A DNA stretch of 64,000 bases, from positions 5,394,001-5,458,000 of the forward strand of contig NC_015635.1 in the NCBI RefSeq assembly GCF_000270245.1. Reading direction: 5' to 3'. A program made the position numbers and the translations under genes. The stretch is from Microlunatus phosphovorus NM-1. Its GTDB lineage: Bacteria > Actinomycetota > Actinomycetes > Propionibacteriales > Propionibacteriaceae. The first letter of the stretch is position 1. The number at the start of each line of letters is the position of its first letter. This document shows positions 17,124 through 27,022 of this stretch, piece by piece. The notes beneath the pieces are model-generated. The model saw only the letters and a program-made list of their open reading frames with translations, was not told the origin of the DNA and did not search any database.

Positions 17124-18422
17124 TCAGGACAACCGCGGGAGACGTACCTCACTGGCCAGCACCTCGTCGCCGATCCGCAGTGGCGCGATCAGTCGATCCC
17201 GGCGCAGCGTGTGCAGCGCGGCGAGCATCCGGTCGCGGAGCGTCCAGGGATCGATGGTGTTGACGTAGATCTTGGTGCCGCCCTCGAATCCCGCGGGCAC
17301 CGAGATGCGCCACTTCAGCACGATCCGCCACGGCATCGGCCGATCGAGTCCGGGCGGCCGGTAGTGCCACTCCTCGTTGGTCGGCACCGCCGGCCCGGTG
17401 GCGGCGTGCAGCGCGTGCAGCAGGTCCGCCATCGACGCTCGCTCCGCCACTGACTGCTCCCAGGGCAGCTGGTGCAGCGAGGTGGAGTAGACCTCCAGAC
17501 TCGGATAGCGGTGTCCTACCCCGGCCAACGCGATCGCATGGTCGTTGGCCGCCACAACCAGGTGCTCCTTCACGGCCAGATCGAGCACGGCGTGCTGATA
17601 GAGCTGCGGGTCTCCGCTCAGCAGTGCGGCCTCGTGCCGCACCTGCGGTCCGTACGAGTCGATCGCCACCAGCTGCTTGTGCAGATGCTCCAGCGAGGCA
17701 CCCGCCGGTGGCAGCCAGTTCTGGAACACGGCGACGTACGCGGCGGCAGGTTGGGCGCGGAAGATGTCGGCGAGTGTGTCGACGGTGTAGGAGAGGACGT
17801 CGGCGTGCTCGGCCGGGGTCATCGTGCCGGAGGCGGCGAGCTGGTCGCTGGTGGCTGCTCCATCGACCACATGACGCCGAGGGACGATCACGTCGTGGGA
17901 ACCGGCCAGCAGGTCGACGGTCGCTGCGATCAGCGCGGCCCGATCGTCGCGGGCGGGAGCCGGTGGCCCGCCCATCCGGTGCCGGAAGCCGAGAATCGCG
18001 GTGATGTGGTCGATCCCGAGCGGATCGGCCAGATAGTCCTCCGCCCAACTCAGGACCGCGGGCGACGGCCGGAAGCCGTGGTTCAACCGCCAAGAGCGGG
18101 TCGAGACGATCTCGAACAGATTCGCGAACCGGCGTGCGGCAGCCACGCCCTGCTGCAGCCTCGCTGGCAGCCGACCTCGTTCGATCCTGGCGTCGAGTCC
18201 GGTACCGATCAGCCGGGACTTCTCCGGCGTGGTCTCGAGATAGCGCTTCGGGCAGAAGGAGCACAGCCGGTCGGCGTCGTCGCCGACCAAGGGGTGCGAC
18301 GACGCGGCGGCGTGGCTGATCGGGCGGTTCGCCCGACCCGGGATGGTCCACACGTACGTGCCGGTGAGCGGACCGACCTGACGTACGGTGCCGTCCTCCA
18401 GGCGGACCAAAGGCTGAACCAT
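17124..18422 (-). CDS. DUF4921-like protein related to GalT/HIT nucleotidyl transferases
   Basis: A 432-residue protein. The N-terminal third has a CSFCPKR pair (CxxC, probable zinc ligand). The middle has FQNWLPPAGASLEHLHKQLVA, which resembles the HxHxQ active site of galactose-1-phosphate uridylyltransferases with the first histidine changed (LEHLHKQ). This places it in the HIT superfamily near DUF4921. Substrate unknown. It is followed at 68 bases by the helicase on the same strand but precedes nothing obviously related. Confidence 0.7.
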   Translation of the reverse strand: MVQPLVRLEDGTVRQVGPLTGTYVWTIPGRANRPISHAAASSHPLVGDDADRLCSFCPKRYLETTPEKSRLIGTGLDARIERGRLPARLQQGVAAARRFANLFEIVSTRSWRLNHGFRPSPAVLSWAEDYLADPLGIDHITAILGFRHRMGGPPAPARDDRAALIAATVDLLAGSHDVIVPRRHVVDGAATSDQLAASGTMTPAEHADVLSYTVDTLADIFRAQPAAAYVAVFQNWLPPAGASLEHLHKQLVAIDSYGPQVRHEAALLSGDPQLYQHAVLDLAVKEHLVVAANDHAIALAGVGHRYPSLEVYSTSLHQLPWEQSVAERASMADLLHALHAATGPAVPTNEEWHYRPPGLDRPMPWRIVLKWRISVPAGFEGGTKIYVNTIDPWTLRDRMLAALHTLRRDRLIAPLRIGDEVLASEVRLPRLS

Positions 18423-18489
18423 CGGCCAAGCATGACAGTGCTACGTCTGGTTGCGGCTGGATGCGGTCGAGTCTGGAGCGGTCGAGGTG

Positions 18490-21042
18490 TCACCAGGACG
18501 CGGTGCGACCAACCCCGGTCAGCCGGATCACCGCCTCACCGGCTTCGTCGCTGGCGGCCAGGTCGACCTCGGCGGTGAGTGAGTAGTCGTGATCGCCCTC
18601 GGGATCGTCCAGGATCTGGCGTACCTGCCAGGTCGCCGGCTGTCGGTCGATGATCAGCAAGGCCGGGCCGCGGGCATTGGCGCCGGTCTGGATGGTCGTG
18701 TGCTCGGCGAAGTAGTCGACCATCGCCGACTCCCAGCGGGCGGTGTTCCAGCCCGATTCTCGGTCCAGCTCGCCGAGCTCGTACCAGTTGCGGCGTGCCG
18801 CGAGCTCCACCCGACGGAACAGCGCATTGCGGACCAGCACAGTGAAGGCACGAACGTTGGTAGTGACCGCCGGCGGGCGACGGTCCGCCTCGGCGACCAG
18901 CTCGGCCTCCGGATCCGCCACGCCGCGGAGCGGCACAGAATCACCCTGCCGCAACTTCTCCCACTCGTCCAGCAGGCTGGAGTCGACCTGGCGGACCAGC
19001 TCTCCCAGCCAGGCGATCAGGTCCTCCAGCGCCTCGGTCCGCTTCGTCTCGGGCACGGTCTGCCGCAATGCCTTGTAGGCATCGGCGAGATAGCGCAGCA
19101 CCAGCCCTTCGGCTCGCGCCAGCCGATAGAACGCCACGTATTCGGTGAAGGTCATCGACCGCTCGAACAGGTCGCGCGCCACCGATTTGGGCGCCAGTTC
19201 GTGATCGAGCACCCAGGGATGGCTCCGCGCGTACGCCCGATAGCCCACCTCGAGAAGCTCGGCCAGCGGCTGCGGATAGGTGACGTCCTCGAGCAGCTCC
19301 ATCCGCTCCTCGTAGTCCAGTCCCTCCCGCTTCATCGCCTCGACGGCCTCACCGCGAGCGATGGAGCGCTGCGCCGAGAGCACCGGCCGGGGATTCTCCA
19401 GGATCGACTCGATCACCGAGAGCGCATCCAGGTGATAGGTCTCCGACTGCTGATCCAGCAGATCGACCGCAGCCAGCGCGAACGGCGACAACGGCTGGTT
19501 CAGCGCGAAATCGGCCTGCAGGTCGACGGTCAGCCGAGCCAACCGGCCCTGGTCGTCAGGCCGGTCCAACCGTTCCACCACGCCGGTCTGGAGCAGCCCG
19601 CGATAGATGGTCAGCGCATCGTGGACATGCTTGCGACGGCGCTTGGGAGGCTCGTCATTGTCGGTCAGCAGCTGCTCCATCGCAGTCCAGCAGTTCCCTG
19701 GCCGGGAGATGACGTTGATGATCATGGCGTGGGTGACCGCGAAGCTGGACTCCAACGGCTCCGGCGGTGCGCTGATCAACCGCTCGTACGTCGGCTCGCC
19801 GTAGCCGACCGTACCTTCCGGCGGCTTCTTGCGGACCACCTTGCGGCGCTTCTTCGGGTCGTCGCCGGCCTTGGCCAAGGCTTTGAGGTTGGCCACCACA
19901 TGATCCGGCGCCTGCACCAAGACGGTGCCCGACGAGTCATACCCGGCGCGACCGGCCCGGCCAGCGATCTGGTGGAACTCGCGGGCGGTGAGTAACCGCG
20001 GCTTCACCCCGTCGTACTTGCTGAGCGAAGTGAACAGCACCGTGCGGATCGGTACGTTGATGCCGACGCCGAGGGTGTCGGTGCCGCAGATGATCTTGAG
20101 CAGCCCGGCTTGGGCGAGCAGCTCGACCAGCCGACGATATTTGGGCAGCATGCCGGCGTGATGCACACCGATGCCGTTGCGGACCAGCCGGGACAGCACT
20201 TTGCCGAAGCCGGCGGCAAACCGGAAGTTGCCGATCAGATCGGCGATCTGGTCCTTCTCCTCACGAGTGCAGACCCGCAACGAGTTGAGCGCCTGAGCCT
20301 GTTCGATCGCCGCGGCACGGCTGAAGTGCACCACGTAGATCGGCGCCTGGTGGGTGGCCAACCGTTCCTCGATCGTCTCGTGCACCGGCGTGGTCACCCA
20401 CTCGTAGTGCAGCGGCACGGGGCGTTCGGCCGAGGTGATCACCGCCGTCGGCCGACCGGTCCGCCGGGTCAGATCCCGCTCGAATCGGGTGACATCGCCC
20501 AGCGTGGCCGACATCAACAGGAACTGGGCATCGCGTAGCTCCAGCAGTGGCACCTGCCAGGCCCAGCCCCGATCGGGCTCGGCATAGAAGTGGAACTCGT
20601 CCATCACCACGCTGGCAATCCGTGCCTCCGGGCCCTGACGAAGTGCCAGGTTGGCGAGCACCTCGGCGGTGCAGCAGATGATGTCGGCGTCGGCGTTGAC
20701 CGAGGCGTCGCCGGTCATCATGCCGACCCGCTCGGCACCGAAGATCTCGGTGGCGGCGAAGAACTTCTCGCTGACCAGGGCCTTGATCGGCGCGGTGTAG
20801 AAGGTCCGACCGCCCTGCGCCGCGGTCGCGTACTCCAGACCGGTCGCCACCAGGCTCTTGCCGGATCCGGTCGGCGTCGCCAAGATCACGTTCGAGCCGG
20901 TGACCAGCTCCAGCAGTGCGTCGTCCTGGGCCGGATAGGGCGTCAGCCCGCGTCCGGCGGCCCAGCCGACGAACGACTCATAGATCGCATCCGGGTCCGG
21001 GCCGACAGCAGCGGGATCCAGCAGGACGGTCGCGATGGTCAG
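18490..21042 (-). CDS. DEAD/DEAH (Ski2-like) helicase with DUF3516; probable CTG start
   Basis: An RNA/DNA helicase of about 850 residues. RecA domain 1 has Walker [10 protein letters not shown] near residues 55-63, [18 protein letters not shown] and SATLGD. RecA domain 2 has the [14 protein letters not shown] and [10 protein letters not shown] motifs. The C-terminal ~400 residues correspond to DUF3516. Conserved sequence ([20 protein letters not shown], the Q-motif region) continues upstream of the first canonical start, GTG 20889, so that start would delete an essential motif. The open frame reaches a CTG at 21042-21040 that overlaps the TGA of the preceding SDR gene (CTGA). I therefore propose CTG initiation, coupled to SDR termination. 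Confidence 0.85.
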   Translation of the reverse strand: MTIATVLLDPAAVGPDPDAIYESFVGWAAGRGLTPYPAQDDALLELVTGSNVILATPTGSGKSLVATGLEYATAAQGGRTFYTAPIKALVSEKFFAATEIFGAERVGMMTGDASVNADADIICCTAEVLANLALRQGPEARIASVVMDEFHFYAEPDRGWAWQVPLLELRDAQFLLMSATLGDVTRFERDLTRRTGRPTAVITSAERPVPLHYEWVTTPVHETIEERLATHQAPIYVVHFSRAAAIEQAQALNSLRVCTREEKDQIADLIGNFRFAAGFGKVLSRLVRNGIGVHHAGMLPKYRRLVELLAQAGLLKIICGTDTLGVGINVPIRTVLFTSLSKYDGVKPRLLTAREFHQIAGRAGRAGYDSSGTVLVQAPDHVVANLKALAKAGDDPKKRRKVVRKKPPEGTVGYGEPTYERLISAPPEPLESSFAVTHAMIINVISRPGNCWTAMEQLLTDNDEPPKRRRKHVHDALTIYRGLLQTGVVERLDRPDDQGRLARLTVDLQADFALNQPLSPFALAAVDLLDQQSETYHLDALSVIESILENPRPVLSAQRSIARGEAVEAMKREGLDYEERMELLEDVTYPQPLAELLEVGYRAYARSHPWVLDHELAPKSVARDLFERSMTFTEYVAFYRLARAEGLVLRYLADAYKALRQTVPETKRTEALEDLIAWLGELVRQVDSSLLDEWEKLRQGDSVPLRGVADPEAELVAEADRRPPAVTTNVRAFTVLVRNALFRRVELAARRNWYELGELDRESGWNTARWESAMVDYFAEHTTIQTGANARGPALLIIDRQPATWQVRQILDDPEGDHDYSLTAEVDLAASDEAGEAVIRLTGVGRTASW

Positions 21043-21845
21043 CCCCGTCCGACGAACGGCATGGTGGTGGCCATCACCGTCATCGACAAGACATTCGCCT
21101 CGGGCGGCAGACTCGCCATGTAGACCACCGCGCGCGCCACATCGGCCACATCCATCCGCGGCTCAACCAGCTTCTCGTGATTCGCCTGCAGGATCCCGTC
21201 GGCCATGTTCGTGGTCAGATCGGTCGCGGCGTTGCCGATGTCGATCTGGCCGCAGGCGATCCCGTATCGCCGGCCGTCCAATGCGGTGGTCTTGGTCAGT
21301 CCGCTGATCGCGTGCTTGGTCGTGGTGTACGCCACCGACAGCGGCCGAGGCGCGTACGCCGAGATGGAGCCGTTGTTGATGATCCGGCCACCCTGCGGGT
21401 CCTGCCGACGCATCACCCGGAACGCCTCGCGGGTGCACAGGAACGCGCCGTTCAGGTTGACGTCGACGACCGCCTTCCACTCCTTGACGTCGAGCTCGTC
21501 GATCTCCGACGCCCAGGCACCCCGACCGGCATTGTTGAACAGCAGGTCGACCCGCCCATAGCGCGTGACCGTCCGCGCGAACAGGTTGTGCACCGAGGTC
21601 GGGTCGGTCACATCGGTGACGCAGCAGTCCAGGTCCAGCTCCGGATGCTCGGCGACCAAAGTGGTGAGCGGTTCGGACCGCCGGCCGGCCACCACGACGG
21701 TCCACCCGTCACGAGCCAGCGCCAAGGCCGACGCGGCACCGATGCCGGAGCCCCCGCCGGTCACGATCGCGATCCGCTGCCCGGCCGCGTCCGGGGTCGG
21801 TGCCGGGGAGGAAATGCTGGCTTCAAGGCTGTCTGCATCGCTCAC
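21039..21845 (-). CDS. Short-chain dehydrogenase/reductase
   Basis: A 268-residue SDR. It has the cofactor motif [14 protein letters not shown], the catalytic serine region IINNGSIS, and YTTTKH (YxxxK with Y and K present). Substrate unknown. I chose GTG 21845 because TAGCGT (21853-21858) ends 7 bases upstream, a leaderless arrangement; a TTG at 21875 is an alternative without a ribosome binding site. Its TGA overlaps the proposed CTG start of the helicase, so the two genes are probably cotranscribed. Confidence 0.88.
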   Translation of the reverse strand: MSDADSLEASISSPAPTPDAAGQRIAIVTGGGSGIGAASALALARDGWTVVVAGRRSEPLTTLVAEHPELDLDCCVTDVTDPTSVHNLFARTVTRYGRVDLLFNNAGRGAWASEIDELDVKEWKAVVDVNLNGAFLCTREAFRVMRRQDPQGGRIINNGSISAYAPRPLSVAYTTTKHAISGLTKTTALDGRRYGIACGQIDIGNAATDLTTNMADGILQANHEKLVEPRMDVADVARAVVYMASLPPEANVLSMTVMATTMPFVGRG

Positions 21846-21852
21846 CCACGAA

Positions 21853-21858
21853 ACGCTA
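21853..21858 (-). promoter_or_regulatory. -10 element (TAGCGT) for the SDR-helicase transcript
   Basis: On the minus strand TAGCGT fits TANNNT and lies 7 bases before GTG 21845, predicting a leaderless mRNA. No good -35 at 16-18 bases is visible. Confidence 0.35.
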
Positions 21859-22039
21859 GCGGCACCCGCTGACAATCCGATCAGCGGCTCGACTCTTGCT
21901 CGGGTTGTCGGCCTCGCTCGGGTCGGTTGGCTGGACGGGTTGCCGGAGTCTCATTTGTCACATCCGTCACTTCCCTACCAGATTGCGGAACGAGCGGCAC
22001 CCTGTTCGTGCCTTCGTGGTTCACCGAAAAGGAGAAGTG

Positions 22040-22109
22040 GTCCTCGAAAAGGCGCGGTTACAGGTCAAACGGGCGATTTGACCTGCAACTGCTCCTTCTC
22101 GGTGGACCT
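22040..22109. repeat. 70-base long inverted repeat in the SDR-MFS intergenic region
   Basis: The core arms gttacaggtcaaa (22058-22070) and tttgacctgcaac (22078-22090) pair with one mismatch around a 7-base loop. Outer arms ggtcc/ggacc and cgaaaagg/ccttctcg extend the stem to 22040-22109 with small bulges. It could be a terminator for the MFS gene, which ends 157 bases away, or a structured RNA. The 420-base gap 21846-22265 otherwise holds no gene I can support. Confidence 0.6.
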
Positions 22110-22123
22110 GCCCCAACCCTTGT

Positions 22124-22168
22124 GATCGAATACGTAGCCGATTAGCATCAGAACATGTATTCGATCAG
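22124..22168. repeat. Perfect 11-bp inverted repeat
   Basis: tgatcgaatac (22124-22134) and gtattcgatca (22158-22168) are exact complements separated by 23 bases. The arms are AT-richer than the surroundings. A regulator operator or hairpin are both possible. Confidence 0.55.
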
Positions 22169-22265
22169 CGAGGAGCAGGTGGACAGTCACACCGCCGGGC
22201 AGAAACTCGCCGGTCCGGCGGCACGAAACCGCCTCGGTCTTGCACAGGGACGGCCCCGACCAGAC

Positions 22266-23702
22266 TCAGTGCGGGGCGGCCGCCTCGGTCTTGCGCAGCG
22301 AGAGCGCCAACCCGACGGCCACGGCACCGATACCCGCGGCGACCGCGAACGACAGATGCAGCCCGGACACCTCGGCGGCTACCGCCTCGGTGCCACCGGC
22401 CTGGGCAGCCACCATCCGCAGCGTCATGACCGCCACGAGCAAGGCGACGCCCGCGGCACCCGCTACCTGCTGCATGGTGGACAGGATCGCGCTGCCGTGC
22501 GAGTAGAGATGCGGCGGGAGCGGATTCAGGGCGGTGGTGAACGCGGGCGTGAACAAGAAGGCGAACCCGGTCGACAGCACCAGGTGGATGCCGAGCAGCA
22601 CCGGAACCGGCGTCGTCGGGGTGACCTGGGTCAGAGCGAGCATCGTGAGCATCAACAAGGTGGCACCGCTGGTGGCCAGCCAGCGCGGGCCGTACCGGTC
22701 GAACAGCCGGCCGACGAAGGGTCCGAGCAGACCCATCAGCAGCCCGCCGGGCAGCAGCAGCATCCCCGTCCCGAGGGTGCTCAGCCCACGGATGTTCTGG
22801 AAATAGATCGGCAGCAAGATGATTGCCCCGAACAGCGCGACCGCGGCGATGACGAGCAGCGCGACGCCGCGACGGAACATCGCGTAGCCGAACACTCGGA
22901 GGTCGAGCAGCGCACCCTTGCCCTTCACCAGCGCCTGCTGGCGCAGCACGAACAGCACCACGCAGATCACCCCGATGCCGAGCGCGACCGGCCCGAGCCA
23001 GCCGACGCCACCGTTGCTGGACTCGCCGAGCTGACTGAGCCCGAACACGATGCCGCCGAAGCCCGGCACCGACAACAGCACCGAGACGATGTCCAGCGGC
23101 TGGTCGCCCTCGGCGTTCACGTTGGTCAGGCCACGAAGCCCGAAGACCAAGGCGGCCAGGGCGATCGGCAGCACCAGCAAGAACATGAAGCGCCAGGGCA
23201 GATACTGCAGGATCAGCCCGGACAGCGTCGGCCCGACTGCCGGCGCCACGGAGATGACGATGCTGACATTGCCCATCACCGCGCCTCTCCGGGACACCGG
23301 GACCAGAGTCAAGATGGTGGTCATCAGCAGCGGCAGCATGATGGCGGTGCCGCTGGCCTGCACGATCCGGCCCAGCAACAGCACCCAGAATCCTGGAGCA
23401 ATGCCGGCGAGCAGAGTGCCGGCGCTGAACAGGCCCAGCGCCATGCCGTACATCCTGCGAGTCGAGAACCGCTGCAGCAGGAAGCCGGTGGTCGGGATCA
23501 CCACGGCCATGGTGAGCATGAACGCTGTGGTCAGCCATTGCACGGTGCCGGCCGACAGGTGCAGATCCTCCATCAGCACCGGCAGCGCGACGCCCATGAT
23601 GGTCTCGTTGAGGATGACGACGAAGGTCGCCACCAGCAACGTCGCGATCACATTGCGGTGGCGGCGAGGCAATTTTGTCTCGGCGACAGCGGCCGTCGTC
23701 AT
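22266..23702 (-). CDS. DHA2-type MFS drug exporter (14 TM)
   Basis: A 478-residue proton-coupled multidrug exporter of the EmrB/QacA class with about 14 transmembrane helices. Family signatures are WLTTAFMLTMAVVIPTTGFL (motif D region), the arginine in LGRIVQASGTA, and the motif-C-like VAPAVGPTLSGLI. I chose ATG 23702 (MTTAAVAETK) because AGGAG lies 7 bases upstream; it is too close to the ATG at 23708. The 15 bases gcaagaccgaggcgg near its 3' end are repeated about 50 bases downstream of the stop. No adjacent regulator. Confidence 0.9.
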   Translation of the reverse strand: MTTAAVAETKLPRRHRNVIATLLVATFVVILNETIMGVALPVLMEDLHLSAGTVQWLTTAFMLTMAVVIPTTGFLLQRFSTRRMYGMALGLFSAGTLLAGIAPGFWVLLLGRIVQASGTAIMLPLLMTTILTLVPVSRRGAVMGNVSIVISVAPAVGPTLSGLILQYLPWRFMFLLVLPIALAALVFGLRGLTNVNAEGDQPLDIVSVLLSVPGFGGIVFGLSQLGESSNGGVGWLGPVALGIGVICVVLFVLRQQALVKGKGALLDLRVFGYAMFRRGVALLVIAAVALFGAIILLPIYFQNIRGLSTLGTGMLLLPGGLLMGLLGPFVGRLFDRYGPRWLATSGATLLMLTMLALTQVTPTTPVPVLLGIHLVLSTGFAFLFTPAFTTALNPLPPHLYSHGSAILSTMQQVAGAAGVALLVAVMTLRMVAAQAGGTEAVAAEVSGLHLSFAVAAGIGAVAVGLALSLRKTEAAAPH

Positions 23703-23770
23703 GATCATGCTCCTGTAGGTCGGTCTGGAGGGCCTGGATCAGGCCGACGGCGTAGGATCATCGCAGACAT

Positions 23771-24892
23771 ATGAATCAAGAGCAGCCCGTTTATTCGTCC
23801 CAGCAGCATCCCGATCCCCTGCCCGGCATGCCCGTCGCAGGCTCAACCACCGGACCGCAGCCGGCATTCCCGCCTGCAGCACCGTCTCCATACCCAGCAC
23901 CCCCATACCCGGCTCACGCGCCGTACCCAACCCAGGGGTATCGACCGTTGGGACCGACGGCGTGGCGTGACCCACTGCCACCAGCCGGCAGCGAGTACCA
24001 CCGGTTCTTCCGCACCCCTCGCAATGTGTGGTGGAAGGGTGTGGTGGCGATCGGGAGCTTCGTCGTCGGCTATCTGCTGATCACCAGTGCGCTCACCGTC
24101 GCGGCCATGATCATCGACTTCGCCACCGGACGCGCCGCCTGGGAATCGGTCAGCACCGGGGCCGTCGAGTTCACCCCGGCGCTGTTCCTGGCCACCAATA
24201 TCGGCAACGCCTTGGCGATCCCGCTCGCCATGCTGGTCCAGTGGCTGGTCTGGGGTCAGCCGGTCCGCTGGCTGCACTCGGTGACCGGATACGTCCGATG
24301 GCGGCTGATGGCACGCAGCGCCCTGATCGTGGTGCCACTGTGGATTGCCTACATGGTGATCTCAGCGGTGGCGTTTCCCGCACCGGCCGGTACCCCATCA
24401 GGCGGCGGCTTCACCGCCGAGAGCGTCGCGCTGCTGATCATCATGCTGTTGACCACGCCACTGCAGGCGGCCGGTGAGGAGTACGGGACGCGTGGCCTGA
24501 TCATGCGAGCTGCCGGCTCCTGGGTGGCTTCCCCGCTGCCCGGCCTGATCATCGCTGCCCTCGTGCCGTCGGTGCTCTTCATGCTCGCCCACGGCGCCGG
24601 CGACCCGTGGCTGAACGTCTACTACTTCCTGTTCGGCGTCACGATGTCGATTCTCGCCTGGCGTACGGGCGGACTCGAAGCCGGCATCGTGCTGCACGCG
24701 GTCAACAACATGCTGGCCTTCGGCGTCGTGATCCTGGCCGGCCAGGAGATCAACCTGGACCGCAGCGCCGGAGTCGGCGGCGCCTTCATGCTGGTGCCGA
24801 TGGCGGCGTTGCTCATCGTCACCGCGGTGCTGGTCCTGTTCGCGCGGCGGTGGCAGGTGCAGCGGACCTATCAGCCGATCAGCCCAGCGTGA
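23771..24892 (+). CDS. CPBP-family (CAAX/Abi) intramembrane protease
   Basis: A 373-residue membrane protein with a proline-rich cytoplasmic N-terminus (~70 residues) and about eight transmembrane helices. The CPBP/CAAX motifs are all present: EEYGTRG (EExxxR-like), FMLAHG and LHAVNN, which hold the glutamates and histidines of the glutamic-type active site. Such proteins process prenylated or bacteriocin-related peptides, or serve as scaffolds. A TAGGAT -10 element (23753-23758) lies just upstream. Its TGA stop lies inside a TGATCA tandem repeat shared with the convergent GH15 gene. Confidence 0.85.
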   Translation: MNQEQPVYSSQQHPDPLPGMPVAGSTTGPQPAFPPAAPSPYPAPPYPAHAPYPTQGYRPLGPTAWRDPLPPAGSEYHRFFRTPRNVWWKGVVAIGSFVVGYLLITSALTVAAMIIDFATGRAAWESVSTGAVEFTPALFLATNIGNALAIPLAMLVQWLVWGQPVRWLHSVTGYVRWRLMARSALIVVPLWIAYMVISAVAFPAPAGTPSGGGFTAESVALLIIMLLTTPLQAAGEEYGTRGLIMRAAGSWVASPLPGLIIAALVPSVLFMLAHGAGDPWLNVYYFLFGVTMSILAWRTGGLEAGIVLHAVNNMLAFGVVILAGQEINLDRSAGVGGAFMLVPMAALLIVTAVLVLFARRWQVQRTYQPISPA

Positions 24893-24936
24893 TCAGTGGA
24901 GGGTGATCAGTCGGCAGGGTGATCAGTCGGCAGGGT
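24891..24936. repeat. 16-bp tandem repeat containing both convergent stop codons
   Basis: gatcagtcggcagggt occurs twice exactly (24905-24920, 24921-24936), preceded by a shorter 14-base unit (24891-24904). Each unit boundary makes a TGATCA palindrome, which is a TGA stop on both strands. The CPBP stop uses the first TGATCA and the GH15 stop uses the third. Confidence 0.85.
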
Positions 24937-26911
24937 GAGGTTGTGAGCTCATCATGGTGTCCTCCTGCCGGTTGCCGTCGTGATGATGCCGCGCCTCGAG
25001 CTTGATCACGTGTAGTACGGCATTGATCAGGGCCAGATGGGTGAACGCCTGCGGGAAGTTGCCGAGATGCTGGCCGGTGTGTGCGTCGATCTCCTCGCCG
25101 TACAGGTTCAGCGCCCCGGCGAACGACAGCAGCTTGGCGCACAGTTTGCGGGCCCGCTGATACTCCCCGATCTCGCAGAGGGCTGAGACCAGCCAGAACG
25201 AGCAGATGGTGAACGAGCCCTCTTCGCCGGAGAACCCGTCGTCGGTCTCCTCCACCTTGTAGCGCAGCACCAGGTCGTGCACGGTGAGCTCGTCGGCGAT
25301 CGCCAGCACCGTGGCGCGGATCCGCGGGTCGTCGGGCGGCAGGAACCGGAGCAGCGGCGCCAGCAGCAGCGATGCGTCCAGGGCAGTGGTGTCGTAGTGC
25401 TGGGTGAACACCCCGCGCTTGTCGACGCCGTGGGTGAGGATGTCCTCCTTGATCTCCTCGGCGGCCAGCTCCCACTCCTGCGCCTTGCCCGTCTCCCCCA
25501 TGATTCGGGCCAGCTTCGCGCCGCGATCCACCGCGACCCAGCACATGATCTTGGACGAGGTGAAGTGCTTCAGCCCGCCGCGTACCTCCCAGATCCCGGC
25601 GTCGGGTTCGCGCCAGTGCTTGAGCGCCTCGTCGACCTGCTTGTTGAGGATGGGCCACATCCGCCCGTCGAGGTGGTCGGCGGTCTTGGCGTGCAGATAG
25701 ACCGAATCCAGCAGGGCGCCCCAGACGTCGTGCTGCTGCTGGTTGTATGCGGCATTGCCGATCCGGACCGGCCGGGAATTGGCATAGCCCGGCAGATGGT
25801 CCAGCTCGTACTCGTCCAGCTCCCGTTCCCCGGCGATGCCGTACATGATCTGGACGTGGTCGTCGCGGGTCGCCACATCGGCGATGAAGGAGAAGAAGTC
25901 CAACGCCTCCCAGTCGAAACCGATCGAATAGAGCCCCCACAGCGCGAACGTCGCGTCCCGCATCCAGGTGTAGCGATAGTCATAGTTCCGGCCACCACCC
26001 AGGGTCTCGGGCAGCGAGGTGGTCCCGGCGGCAGCAATGGCGCCGGTCGGGGTGTAGGTGAGTCCCTTGAGCGTGAGGGCGCTGCGTTGCAGGTAGGTCC
26101 GCCAGGGATGATCCGGGAACTTGCCCCGGGCCAGCCAGTGCTGCCAGTGATGCGCGGTCCAGACCTGGCGAGAATAGGCCTCGGCGTACGTCAGCGGCGG
26201 CGGCTTGCTGCCCCACGACAAGGCAACGAAGCGGGTGTCCCCCTCCTTGAGCAAGGTGCGAGCATTCGCCTGCCCACCCTCGAAGCCCAGCCGCAGATCG
26301 GTGGTCAGGGTCAGCCGGAGATCCTCACCGTCAGCCGTCGCCTGGCCTTGGTGGTAGCCGTGCTCGGTGTAGTCCCACGAAGCGGTCTTGCGGCCGTAGT
26401 CGAACACCGGCTCGCACTCCATCGAGACCTGCACCTCGCCAGAGACGCAGCGCACCGTCCGCAGCAGCACATGCTCCGCGTCATAATCGGTCGGCGTCCG
26501 ACGGTGGGTCTTGGACCGGGTGTCCTCATGCCGCCACGGGCCCATCAGCAACGCGTCCCGGACCACGATCCAGCCGGTCGGCGTGCCCCAGCTGGTCTCG
26601 ATGATCATCGTGCCCGGCAGATAGCGGACGTCGGCCGGCACCTCGATATCGACCGGTGAGATCCGGAACGCGCCGGCATGGCGCCCGAGAACCCGGCCGA
26701 AGAGGCTCGGCGAGTCGAATCGTGGCACGCACATCCAGTCCACCGACCCACCCGGAGAAATCAGCGCATTCACCTCACCGTCGCTGAGAAACCCATAGTC
26801 GGCGATCGGCACCAATCGGGCTTGGTGCGGTGGGGCCGTGTTTCCGACCGGATGAGATGGGGCTGCCTGCTGACTTTTCGACGTTTTGCTGGTCGCCATA
26901 GGAGGCAGCAT
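24923..26911 (-). CDS. Glycoside hydrolase family 15 (glucoamylase/trehalase-like)
   Basis: A 662-residue intracellular GH15 enzyme. An N-terminal beta-sandwich (IADYGFLSDGEVNALISPGG, VDWMCVPRFDSPS) is followed by the (alpha/alpha)6 barrel with YRYTWMRDATFALW, the catalytic-region segment YGIAGERELDEYELDHLPGY and EEGSFTICSFWLVSALCEIG. Mycobacterial members of this branch are trehalases, so trehalose is the best guess; other alpha-glucosides are possible. No signal peptide. ATG 26899 (MATSKTSK) is an alternative start; neither has a clear ribosome binding site. It is divergent from oleA. Confidence 0.88.
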   Translation of the reverse strand: MLPPMATSKTSKSQQAAPSHPVGNTAPPHQARLVPIADYGFLSDGEVNALISPGGSVDWMCVPRFDSPSLFGRVLGRHAGAFRISPVDIEVPADVRYLPGTMIIETSWGTPTGWIVVRDALLMGPWRHEDTRSKTHRRTPTDYDAEHVLLRTVRCVSGEVQVSMECEPVFDYGRKTASWDYTEHGYHQGQATADGEDLRLTLTTDLRLGFEGGQANARTLLKEGDTRFVALSWGSKPPPLTYAEAYSRQVWTAHHWQHWLARGKFPDHPWRTYLQRSALTLKGLTYTPTGAIAAAGTTSLPETLGGGRNYDYRYTWMRDATFALWGLYSIGFDWEALDFFSFIADVATRDDHVQIMYGIAGERELDEYELDHLPGYANSRPVRIGNAAYNQQQHDVWGALLDSVYLHAKTADHLDGRMWPILNKQVDEALKHWREPDAGIWEVRGGLKHFTSSKIMCWVAVDRGAKLARIMGETGKAQEWELAAEEIKEDILTHGVDKRGVFTQHYDTTALDASLLLAPLLRFLPPDDPRIRATVLAIADELTVHDLVLRYKVEETDDGFSGEEGSFTICSFWLVSALCEIGEYQRARKLCAKLLSFAGALNLYGEEIDAHTGQHLGNFPQAFTHLALINAVLHVIKLEARHHHDGNRQEDTMMSSQPHPAD

Positions 26912-27022
26912 GGCGGCAATGTGATCTCAGGCGCAATAGGGCATGCGAAAAGAACGTGCCACGATAGGGCGGCACAAGTCGTACGAGCAACCTGGGATCG
27001 GCGTCCCCGGGAGAGGACGAGG

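Noticed and set aside
20889-20891. GTG 20889 as the helicase start
   Set aside because: It leaves Walker A only a few residues from the N-terminus and drops the conserved Q-motif region that is clearly encoded upstream.
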